DNA from: Opitutia bacterium
GTDB lineage: Bacteria > Verrucomicrobiota > Verrucomicrobiia > Opitutales > UBA953
Length of the DNA: 19,624 nucleotides
Assembly (NCBI GenBank): GCA_021204635.1
Contig: JAJPZB010000084.1
Location: 1-19,624, forward strand
Reading direction: 5' to 3'
The position numbers and the translations under genes were made by a program. Shown piece by piece: positions 5,627-16,700 of the stretch. Below the pieces are notes generated by a model. The model was not told the origin of the DNA, did no database searches, and worked only from the letters and a program-made list of their open reading frames with translations. Every line of letters begins with the position of its first letter. Positions within the stretch are counted from its first letter, which is position 1.

Positions 5627-6640
5627 TTACTGCGCCGCGAAAAATTTCAGGGCTGCGACCTTGTCGGTGGCGAGCTGTTGCCGCAGTTTTTCGAGCGAAT
5701 CAAAGCGTTGTTCCGCGCGCAAAAATTCCAACCATTCCACGCGGATTTCGTCGCCGGTTGTGGGCAAGGCTTTGTCGTCGTCGCCCACGAGCAAAAAGGT
5801 CTCGAGCTTCGGCGCAACAATTCCGCTCTCCACTGTTGGTCGCACGCCGAAATTTGCCACGCCCTTGAAAGAAATTTCGCCACCACCGTCGCGCCACAAA
5901 CCCGCCGCGTTGGTTGCCACCACCGTTGCGGGCGCCACCCTTTTCCACCACAATCTCACGGCATACACGCCGAAGCGCGGGGCGAGTTCCGGATTCCAGG
6001 GCAAGTTGAGCGTCGGGAAGCCGATTGTGCGCCCGAGACGGTGACCGCCGCGAATTTTCCCTGCCGCCTCGTAATTTTTGAAAAGCATGGCGTTGGCGGC
6101 GCGGATGTCGCCGCGTTCAAGGCATTCGCGCACCCGCGTCGATGAAATTTTCGCGCCCTGCCATTCCACTGCGGGAGCGGCATCTACGACAATCCCGAGG
6201 CGCTCGGCGCTCTCGTGCAGGACTTTGGCATTGCCGCCGCGACCTGCGCCGAACTTGAAATTTTCGCCGATGTGGATCGCCGCCAGCTCGGGAATTTTTT
6301 CCTTCAAAATTGCGGCGAATTGCTCGGCGCGAATGCCGGCAAACTCGCGCGTGAAGGGCTCACTCACGGCGAAATCGGCACCAAATTCCGCGAATTTTTC
6401 AAGGCGCGATTCGAGCGGGTAAATCAGCTTTGTCGCGGCAGTTCCGCGAAACAGAACGTCGGGATGCGGGTCGAATGTCAGCGCGCCGAAAATGCCCCCG
6501 CGTTGCCGCGCAAACTTTGCAGCGCGCGAGAAAATTTCCGCGTGTCCGCGATGGAAGCCGTCGAAAATGCCGATGGCGAGACAGACGGGAACGCCTGCGG
6601 AGACGAGCGTGGAAAAATTGCGAAGTGTGCAAATGCGCAT
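5627..6640 (-). CDS. ribF: Bifunctional riboflavin kinase / FAD synthetase
   Basis: Phosphorylates riboflavin to FMN and adenylates FMN to FAD in the cytoplasm. From the ATG at 6640 there are 337 residues. The N-terminal nucleotidyltransferase has GIFDGFHRGH with the HxGH motif at 30-33, TFDPHPDVLFRG (55-66), IGENFKFGAGRGGN (124-137) and ISSTRVRE (165-172). The C-terminal flavokinase has GRTIGFPTLNL (203-213, PTxN motif), GVANFGVRPT (260-269) and the likely catalytic Glu280 in KLETFLL. Between the strand ending GVYAVRL and GVANFG there are about 29 residues instead of the roughly nine in E. coli RibF. The extra stretch (about 235-258) is encoded by DNA with two GCCACCACCGT repeats. A longer frame from a TTG at 6694 would run into the upstream terminator, so I reject it. 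Confidence 0.95.
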   Translation of the reverse strand: MRICTLRNFSTLVSAGVPVCLAIGIFDGFHRGHAEIFSRAAKFARQRGGIFGALTFDPHPDVLFRGTAATKLIYPLESRLEKFAEFGADFAVSEPFTREFAGIRAEQFAAILKEKIPELAAIHIGENFKFGAGRGGNAKVLHESAERLGIVVDAAPAVEWQGAKISSTRVRECLERGDIRAANAMLFKNYEAAGKIRGGHRLGRTIGFPTLNLPWNPELAPRFGVYAVRLWWKRVAPATVVATNAAGLWRDGGGEISFKGVANFGVRPTVESGIVAPKLETFLLVGDDDKALPTTGDEIRVEWLEFLRAEQRFDSLEKLRQQLATDKVAALKFFAAQ

Positions 6641-6674
6641 TTTCGGGATTTCGCCGAGGCGGGCGCCGGCGCGC

Positions 6675-6710
6675 AAAAAAGCGACCCGCCGCAAAGCGAG
6701 CCGCTTTTTT
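6675..6710 (-). terminator. Terminator of the giant autotransporter gene
   Basis: AAAAAAGCG (6675-6683) pairs with CGCTTTTTT (6702-6710), with an inner CGC-AAA-GCG stem at 6690-6698. On the minus strand the stem ends in a T6 run. It starts seven bases after the autotransporter stop codon and lies between it and ribF, 35 bp before the ribF ATG. The A-run on the other side would also let it act on the plus strand. Confidence 0.7.
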
Positions 6711-6716
6711 GCCGCG

Positions 6717-7784
6717 TCAGAACTGATAGCGGACGCCGATGTTCGCGTTGTGCGTTATCGTTTTGGAAAAATCCGTCTGGAACGTGTAGCCGGCGCTCAC
6801 AGACCACGCATCGTTTATGCGATATTCGACGCGCGGACCGAAGTCGATCGTGTTCTCGCCGCTGAAATACGCCGTGGAGGTGAAGCCCTGCCCCGCATAT
6901 TCGCCGCGGGAGAACTTCGCGTCGATGTCCGTGTCCGTGTCGAGGAATTCATGCGCATACATAAATTCGAGAGCGAGGCGGAACGATTCCGTCGGCACCC
7001 AGTTAATCGTAAATCCGACGAGACCGCGCATGGAGAGGCGGTTCATGCTGTCGACGTCGAACGCAGATTCCGAGCCGCCGCTTTCATTGAAGTCGCCGAT
7101 CGAATCATACGTGAAGTCCAAGCCGATGTATGGCGAAATGTGAAGCCCGACATCTTCGTTCAGGACAAACATTCTGCCGACGACGAGCGACGCGGAAATG
7201 TCCGTGCCGGTCGTGTCGCCTTTGAGCGTTTCGAGCGCGTTGTGGCGCTTTGTGTTGAACGAAGTAAAGCCGAAGTTGAGACCGAGGCCCGCATACGTGA
7301 CTTCGTCGAACATATACATTCCGTAAACGCCCACGCGCGCGGCGTCTGCGGTGTGTTTTCCGCCACCGTTGTGGATTCGCGCCTGCACGTTGTCGTAGGC
7401 GACGCTCGCGCCGAGCGTCAGGTCTGTGGCGGGTTTGCCGTCGATTCCGGCGAGGGCGCCGAGGTGCGAAATGTTGTAATTCCGCGCCTTGTTCTTGCCC
7501 TTGCTGGTGCTGTCGGCGCCACCGACCGCGTTGACGTAGGTCTTGGTCAGATCGTCGTCGTTGTTTTCGTTGAAGCCGATGTCGTAGCGGCGTTGCTCGA
7601 GGCGTTGCCGCAACAAATCGGATTCCATGTGGACGAGACCGAGCGTCATTTCCGAGAGAGCACCGAACGAGACCGGGGAGAAGTTGAGCAACTTCGCGCG
7701 CTGTTCGGAATTGGTGCCGGAGCCCCAAATTGCGTTGCCGATCTTGGAATTTTTCCCGATCAAATTCGCGAACTCTCCGAGGCC
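6717..7784 (-). other. Autotransporter beta-barrel and linker domain
   Basis: This encodes the last 355 or so residues of the giant protein. The linker (GLGEFANLIGKNSKIGNAIW to LLRQRLEQRRYD) looks helical and would sit in the barrel pore. From about TKTYVNAVGG onward, alternating hydrophobic strands such as LTLGASVAYDN, GVYGMYMFDE, AGLGLNFGFTSF, HISPYIGLDFTYD and WSVSAGYTFQTDF end in IGVRYQF. The size, about 275 residues for the barrel, is typical of the autotransporter translocator domain. Confidence 0.9.
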
Positions 7785-10700
7785 GGCGGGCGCGCCAACT
7801 TGCACGGTTTTTGCGACAACGACGTCTTTCCCGTCGTTCGCAACAACGGCTTCGAGCTCGACGCCGTCGGCGGTGTAGAAACTCGCGCCGTATCCGATGA
7901 CTGCCTTGCCGGACGAGACCAGGACGAGTTCCTCGCCCGCGTCAAACAGCCCGTCCTCGTCTTTCAGCGTGACGAGGCCGCCGGCGTTGAGAGACACGTT
8001 GTCGGCGACTTTGAGCAAGCCCGTCGTCGAGGCGAAATCGGTGTCGGAAACGGCGGCGTTCATGTCGCCGTCGAGCGTGAATGAGCCGTTGACGGTAGCC
8101 GAATTTGTGGAAGAAGTCGCAGCCGCCGTGGCGAGCGCGACCGTCGAGATTTTGCCGGAAAGCGCGCCGACGCTCGACGCCGACGCGACGTCGAGTTCCA
8201 AAGTCGCGCCGGAGGGCACGTAAAGGTCGCTGCTGATTGTCGCGCCCTTGCCGAGACCGAGCGTTGTGCCGGAAGCGGGCTGCAAGGTCGAACCCGCGAT
8301 GCCGAATTCCGCGCCGGACGCGACGTAGAACCCGCCCGCGCCTTCGAGCACGACGGCGGGGGAGACGGTCGTCTTGGCGGTTTCGTCTTTCACGCTCGCG
8401 ACGGTCACGTAGGGATCGCCGTTATTGTCGTAGCGATTTTCGAGCGAGAACACCGCGCTGTCGGAATTGGAGATGACGAGCGAGGCGTCGGACGTTGTGT
8501 TGTCGAGGAAAATGTAGTTCGAGAGCGAATTCCAATTTTCGGTGGAAACCGCGAGCGCGCCGCGCCAAACCTCTATCCCGCCGGTGAAGTCTTTGAGCGG
8601 CGTGTATGTCGTCTTATAGCTCGACTTGGTGTTGTTTATGATGATGTCGCCGGAGCCGGAAACCGAGGTGGGAAGTGCGTTGTCTTTGCCTTGACTGATT
8701 TGCAACGTGCCACCGTCGTTGATCGTCACGGAGCCGTTGCCAAATCCGGCTTCGCTGCCACCGCCGCCGAGCACGATTGTCGCGCCATCATCAATTGTCA
8801 CGTTGCCGGAGAAATCGGCATTTTCTGCCAATACGCTGACCGTGCCTGACGCGACTTCCATCTCGCCCTCGCCGGTGAGCGTCTTGGCAAAGAGCGACGA
8901 ACCGTCGTCGCCGAGGTCAAACACGAGTTTCGCGCCATCGGAGATATCGACAATGCCGTCGTAGCCCGAGCCGAGCGTCGTCTTCACAGTGACCTGCCCT
9001 TCTTCGATCGCGAGCGTCGCCGAAATGCTGACATTCTCGGAAGAAATGACGAGTTCGCCGGAGCCGGTCTTGGACACCGTGCTATTGGTTGCCGCGTCAA
9101 TCGAGCCCGACAGTTCAACCGTCTCGCCCGAATCTGCGAAAACGATCAGTTCGCCGTTGGCGTTGACGGTAATTCCGTTTGCCATGCTGTCGTTTATCTG
9201 AACCTTCGCGCCCGAATCGACCATGAGTTTCCAGGCGTCACCCGAATCCTCGTTCAAATCGAGCTCGACGAGTGTGGACGCCGAGATGATGAGCGTTCCG
9301 CTTCCGGAAATGGTTCCCTTGATCGAATCGCCACCATCGTCGCTCATGCCGCTAATTTGCAAATACGCGCCGGAACTGATGTAGATATTTTGCTCGCTGC
9401 GAGCCTCGTCCGAATTATACGTGGCAATGGAGAGCACGCCCGCCGCCACCGACAGATCTGCGGTGGAGGAATAATTGTCGAGAATCCAGTTCCCCGAACC
9501 GGTCTTGGTGACACTCGCCTGCGTTATCGCGAGGGAGAAATGCGAACCCTCGCCACCGCCACTGAGCGTTATCGACGTGTTTGCCGTTTCGCCGGTCAGC
9601 GACCCGCTCACCGTTGCGCTTCCCGTCGAAGCAAAGTAGGAGAAGGTCACGCTGCCGCTGCCGGAAATCGTATAATCCGCGTTAAACGTCTTCGTGGAGG
9701 TGTTGTTCTTAATCGAGGAAGAAGAAGCGTCCCAAACCTTGGACAATTCCAAAATCGCGCCCGCGCCCGCCTTCAACGTGATACTCGTTCCCGAGGCGAC
9801 GCCGGAAATCGCGAGCGTGCCCTCTTCCACCGTCGTGGTGGCGGCGAGTGTCCCGCCGAGGAAGCTCGTCGTGCCCGCCTTTGTCTTCCTGACTTCGCCG
9901 TAGCCGCTCACGCCGTTCGCCAAAGTCGTGTTGTCGGAAAGCAAAAGGGTGGTTCCTTCGCTGAGAACGATGTCGCCCGTGCCGAGGTATGCGCTCGACC
10001 CGATTTCAAGAGTTCCCGAAGTCACGTCAATTTCTCCGGTAAACGCCTCGATGCCCGAGCCCGACGCGTAGAGGCTCGAGTTGGAAATCTTGAGGTTCTT
10101 GCCGTCGCCGATATCCAGTTTGACAGTTCCCGCGCCGGTGAAATACGCACCACCGTCGTAGAGTTCGTCATCACTTGCGCCTGCGGTGGAAATGATGATG
10201 GTCGAACCAATCTCGGCGCCGAAATACACCAAGGAATAGCTGATGTCGCCGTCGCACAACACCGTGAACTTCGCTTCGTCAACAGCCATCACCTTGCCAC
10301 TGAAAGCGGAAGAAATTCCGGAAAGCGTGACGCCTGTCGCGCCTTCGATTGTGCCCGTGCCGGAAATGGAATTTGAAATCGTCTCGCCGTCGGTATCATC
10401 TGCGAAACGCACCGTGCCGCCCGAGAGCACGATCGTGCTGCCGTCTGTGCCGAGCGAAGCGGCAGAATCAAACTCAACCGTGCCGCCCGTGTAAACGGAA
10501 GTCAGGGTTTGCTGATTGTCGCCCGCGAGTTTGACTGTCCCCGCCGAAACGGAGATTTCGAGCGACGAAGAAGTTTTCTCGATGTCGGATTTGACATCAG
10601 TCGTGCCATCGCCGGTGAAGTAAATGACGTCGGAAGCGGAGAAGGCGCCCGCGACCGTCAGCGTCTTGCCGGACGCGACATTGATTTCGCCGGAGGAAAC

Positions 10701-13700
10701 GACGAGGTCCGCGCTGATTGTCGCGGTGACAATGGAGCTCAACACGCCGCCATAGGACACTCCGTCGTATTCGCCACCGACGACGATCTTGCCCGCCTCT
10801 ACCGCGCTATTGTAATTCAACGTTCCGCCGATGGCTTCGAGCGAGCCGGTGAAATCGCTAAATGCGCCGCTGCCAAACCAAAGCGACGAGCCGAGAGCCA
10901 CGACCCTGCCGCCGCCCGAAACAGACTTGATGACCTCGGTCACCGAAGAGTCGCCGGTGTCGCCGATCGAAACATCGCCCGACGCAGTCAGATACAACGT
11001 CCCGTAGCCATTTTCGTCGCTATCAACGAGGGCTGTCGCATTTGCGATCAACCCGCCGTCTTCCAAATATGTCTCGCCGCCGGATTCGACTTCCAAGGTG
11101 CCCGTGAAGCGCGAGGAATTCGACGCAATGTGAAGTGTTCCCGAGTTCGCGACCGTGCCGCCGCCGACGAATGTGCCGGCTTTCATGAGACCGGCGTTCT
11201 CAAGGGTCGAGGAATCGTCGATTGTCACCGTCAAATTCTGAAGATTGTTGATCGCCGAATAGCCGGAGCCGATGACGAGACGCCCATCGCCCTCCACCGC
11301 AATGGCATACGAAGCCGCCTTATTGGCGCCGGAAAGTTCGCCAAACGCGATGCTCGCGCCCGACGACGTGAAAGAAATTGTCGTCCCGTCGTAAATCGTC
11401 AATGCGCCGCTCGACGTCCCTGCCAAATCTGAGCCGATTTCGAGCGTGGCGCCGTCGTTCAAGACAAACGCCGTGCCCGCGAACGACGACACGCCTTCCG
11501 CGATTGAGAGGGTGGAGTTACGCGACACGTCGATCTCGGAATATGCGTTTGTTTCGCCCGCGATGACGACCGTGGTTCCCGCCTCAGTGGTGATGTTAAT
11601 CTTGCCCTGCGCATTAATATTGGAGCGAATCTCGACGCTCGCCAAGGTCTCGTCGTCAGCCGTTTCGCCGTCGGCGAGGGTCGTGGAAATGTTCAGCGTG
11701 CTGTAAACCACGAAGGCCTTGCCCGTGTCGCCAATCGAGGTTTCCTCCTCTGTGCTGACGGAGAAAATCAGGTTGGCGTTGACGCCGTTGGAATTGAAAT
11801 CGCCGCTCGCATTGGAGCCCGCCGCAAACGTCAACGTGCCGCCTGAGAAAATTATGCCCGCCGCGCTTTGGAAATCGTCAAACGCCAGCGTGCCCGAGCC
11901 GCTCTTCGTGATTGTGAAAGAAGTGCCGGAATCCTCGTCGGAATCATCGTCGGCGGGTTTGTCGTAAACTTCGCCCGCGATCGTCAGCACTCCGCCGGAT
12001 TCCACGGAAATCGCCAGCGAAGAGGCGCTGTCTAATTCCAATCCCGCGTTGATTTGCGCATTGCCGCTCGCCGAATAGCTCGCCGACACGCCGGCGTCGG
12101 GATCAAAGCTGCCGACGGACAAAGTGCCGGCGCCGTCGTCGACGGTCAGCGTCGCGCCGTCCGTCATCGAAAGCGAATTTAGCACGCTACCCGAATCGGC
12201 GATTGTCGCCGTGCCCGAGACCGCAAGCGAGGTGTCGCCGGTCAACGCAACGCCGCTTTCAATGTTCAACGTAGCACCCGACGCGACAGAGATGGACGAA
12301 ATCTGCACACCGACGGACGCTGCTTCTTCCGTGCCGTCGTCACCACCGTCGCCGCTATTGTCGCCGGAATCGGAAGGCGCCGCGACGATGTTGAGTGTCC
12401 CCTCGCCCACGGCAACGCTCGCGACAGTCGCAGTATCCGCGATAATCGAGAGTTCACCGTCGCCGGTCTTGTTCAACGTGCCGGTGCCGGAAACCGCGCC
12501 GGTAATGCTCGCCGCAGTGTCGGTCGCGACGGAGATTGTCGCGTGCGAGCCCGAAACGGCGACATGGTTGGAAATGACGGAACCGTCTTGTGTGAGCAAA
12601 AGCGTGCCGGCGAGCGTGATGTCGCCGGTGCCGAGCCGATAGTCGTCGCTGACGAGTGTGCCGATTTCGAGCGAAGCGTCGGAGGCGATGACGAGCCCGC
12701 CCGCGAACGTGTGGTCAACGCCTTCCACGCCGCTTACCGCTTCAAACTTGACGGTGCCGGACCTCACCGACACAGCCGAATATTCGTCGCCGGTAATTCC
12801 CGATTCGCTCGAGAACGTCACAGTAAATTCCGAACTGCCGTTGCTCCCGTTGAACGCAACTCCGCCCACGGACACGCCATCTTCGGACACCGTAATTGAG
12901 TTCCCCGTGCCACTAAATTGGAAATCGACGTAGTCGCCGGTCTCAAAAGTGCTCGCAGTCGCCGAAGAATTTTTGCTGACAGTCACATCCCAGCCGGTTC
13001 CGCCCGCGACCCACTCTGTCGCACCGTCCCAAACCTTTGTCCCATACGCCTTGATGACCAAAGAACCGTCGCCATTCACCTCAAACGCATAAGTTCTGTT
13101 CCCGAGAAGTGTCGCCACAGAATCGGAAAGGACAAAATGCTCGAGGGCGCTATCCGTGAGGTAATTTTTCCCGCTGTCGCCCATGCTGATCAGCACGTAT
13201 TCCGAGCCGATCGCCCCGACGTTTTCAATGTCAACAGAGATTTGCCGGTTATCGGTGGCATCTTCTGCCAAGTCATAACTCTTGCCGGTGCTCTCGTCGA
13301 AGCCATCCAATTGCAAGGTTCCTTCGACGACAACCGCCGAAGTCGAGCCGTCAAAGATGAGGTTCGCACCGGAGTTATCCGCCATTATGACCGCGTTTCC
13401 GTCGTCGTCCACGCCCATGTTCGCCAAGCCGAGGAGCAAACCTCCGGAAATCGTCACCCCGCCGAGAACAATATCTCCCGAGCCGGAAAGTTGTACAGAC
13501 GCCCTTATGCTCGAATCCAACGCGGTGAAATTTGCGCTGCCGGCGATCTTTATGCCGCTACCGCTGACTATGGCGTCATTTGTCAGAGAAACGCTGCCGT
13601 TCCATTTCGTTATGCCGTAGGTCGAATTGGAACTCAGCGTCAACGTCGCCGAATCGACCGAAATATCCTTCGTGTTGGATAGCATTATCTCCGAGGTCTT

Positions 13701-16700
13701 GACGGTCAGCGTGCCCTCTGTCACCACGATGGAGCCGAAGTACGCTGCCAACGAAGTGTTTATGGTCAACCGCCCGGCTCCGGTCTTCGATATGACGGTC
13801 GCCTCGGTAGGATTAACCAATCCGTCATCTGTAATCTCCGCAAATTCCGCATCCGTCGAAATGACGAGGGTCGCTCCCTGCGCCACATCGAACACGAGCG
13901 GGGTGCTTTCGTCCAACGCAATTGTCACTCCGGAGATTGTCCCGCCATTTTGGAATGATAGTGTTCCTGCGGCGCTAAACATGCCGGAACCGGAAATTGT
14001 CATCTCGTTGGCAAATGTGGCGCCGTTAGTGACGGTAAGAGTTCCATCAGTGGCAATATCAATCCCGTTTTTGTAGCCTGCGAAATCGCTACCAACGACA
14101 AGGGTTGGCGCGGTGACAGAACCACCCGCAGCAATAGCCAGCTCGCCCGACTTGCTCGAGCCGGAAAGTTCGAGAGTGTCGTCGGTGGAAAGATTGCCGG
14201 AAACCGTGAGCACGCCTTCCAAGTCTATTGTCGAGACCCCCGCCGTCCCCACGAGAACGGCGCTTCCGGAGATCTCGCCGCCGGCGCTGTCAACAGTGAG
14301 ATTGTTGATGGTCCAAACGTCGCTAACGCCAATCTCTGAGGCGAGCGTGCCGCCGCTCAATTCAACATTCTCCACCGAAATAGCAGTGCCGGCAGAAAGA
14401 GTTCCCGCCTTCACGACATACGTTTCCGCCCTAAAATTTGTGGCAGAAATGTTCGCCGTTCCGTCGCCGGTCTTGGTAACCGTCTTGGAACTTTCATCTG
14501 TCAAAGTAGCATACACCCCCAAGACAAATGTTCTTCCGGTCTCGACGTAGATTTCCGCAGTATCGGTCAGCGTAAGAGAGCCATTGTAAGTGCTCGAGCC
14601 GCCGAGTTTACCGGCGAGGTAAATGTCTCCGCTAAACGAGTTCCTAATGAGCATTGTTGCGCTCTCGTCAACGGTGGTGAGACCGGTGTATGAAAGAGAG
14701 CCTGCGAACACGGTCGTGCCGGAAATCAGGTGCACCTCGCCAGAGCCGGAAACGGCGCCGGAGAACGTGGCCGTGGAACTGCTGCCGATTTGGACTTCGA
14801 GCGTCGCGCCCTCTTCGATCAAAACGCTTCCGCTCGGTGCCGCGCCGGAACTCGCAATGCGCAAAGTGCCTGCGGCGATGTCGGTAGTGCCTCCGTAGTT
14901 GTCGTAATAACTCGACGAATTCGAGCCCGACACCACCAACGTCCCTGTGCCGGTCTTTACTATGCCCGCCATGGCATACTCGGAACTATCATCGTCATAG
15001 ACTATGGCTCCGGTGACAGTCAAAGTAGCACCGTCTCCAACATAAAAGGTTGTGTCCGTTTCAAGCGAGATAAATGTCCCAATCGACGCCGTGGCTCCGT
15101 CTTCCACCCATATGGACGCATTCGTGTTCATGTCCATTACAAGTGCAGCCCATTGGATGTTTTCATCAGATCCGGTGTACGACTGGTCGTCAATAATGCT
15201 CGCCCCGTCTCCAAGGGTCAGCACATCATAAATGACCACGCGGCTGACGTTTGTGGCAGAAGAAGAACTGCCAACCTGCAATGTGCCTCCGTCGTAGATG
15301 GAAACCACGGAATACACACCTTCTTTGTACGAAGCCGCACCGCCAAAGGGCTCGTTGTTCTCGACGCGGAAAACAGCCGTAGGACCGGAGATGATAATGT
15401 CGCCGAGGAAAGATGTTTGAGTGTCGGAGGTTATCGTGATCGAAACCGTCCCCTCGTTCACATAAAGTGTCCCGCTCAGCAACCCGCGATCTGCGAATTG
15501 CAACTCGCCTGCTCCGGTCTTGTAGTAATTCACCGACACGCCGGATACGTCTATGACGCCCAAGTTTGAAAGCGTAACCACCCCCGACTCTATATCGAGT
15601 TCAACATCGCTGCCGGGCGTCACGACCAATTTCGAGAAAACGCTGTTGTCAGTATTTCCGCCCAACCAAGTCAGAGTGTTGGTGGATGTGCCGGAAATCG
15701 AAATCTCCGACACAGAATCAAGCGCACCGGAGACGAATGCCAACTCGCCGCCCGTCATCGTAATCGTCTCGGCATTAGTCGCCGACGCATTTTCCAAGGA
15801 AACCGTGCCGTCGGAAATTCTTATGCTGCCCTCAGACGAGTCGGCGAGATTCAAAGAGCCGGACGCCGTTCCCGACAATGTCCCGCCGGAAACCACGATA
15901 TTCGACGACGTCATCGCGATGCCGACACTCATAGAACCGCTCTTCACGGTCAATGTCCCCGACAATGTCAGGTTGCCGCTGCCGGTGAAAACATACGAGC
16001 CCGCGCCCGCGCTCACCTGAGCATTCACAGCCGAGACCGCACCGGAAACCGTTATCGTCTCAGTCTCCCCGTCGCCAAGAATTCCAAAATTTGTCGATTT
16101 TGTGGCGGTCTCGACGCTGTCGTCGCCGAACTTGCCCGACGTCCAAGTCTTACTCGAAGAACTCGAATCCCATGAAATCCACAGTCCATCGGTCGCCTTA
16201 AAAGTTATCTGCCCTTCGCCGTTATCGTTGTAGGTGCCCTCGACCGACGTCGTTATATCCGAACTCAAGGATTCGAGCAAAAGTCCCGCCGAAGACGTCA
16301 AATCGCTCACGTCAAAAATCACAACGGCGTCGTCGGCATCAAACACGATTTTCGACAAATCAATCGTTCCGCTGCTCACAGCAACGTCGCCGACGAGACT
16401 CACGACGGCGCCATCATCTATCACGAGCGTCCCGCCTGTGATGGAAACGCCGCTCAAAATAGAATCGCTATCAATCTCGACCGAGACGCCGGTCTTGATG
16501 TCGAGGCCAACGAGCGTGCCACCGTCAAGTTCAACGCTGAGACTGCTAATTGCCGACGACGTCGTGTCAACAGACAAAGTCGAACCCGAACCGATCGAAA
16601 TCTTTTCAGAACTCGATACTGCACCAAGCGTCGAAACATACAACGCCGTCCCATCGCCTGCCACCGAGATGGAAGACGCCGTCAAAGTCCCTGTGATATT

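Noticed and set aside
6641..6694. 18-codon N-terminal extension of RibF from a TTG
   Set aside because: It would start inside the terminator of the upstream gene. The ATG at 6640 gives the usual RibF opening.
6492..8084. 530-residue open frame on the plus strand
   Set aside because: It is antisense to ribF, the terminator and the autotransporter barrel. The composition is Arg/Val/Ala-rich and no motif is present.
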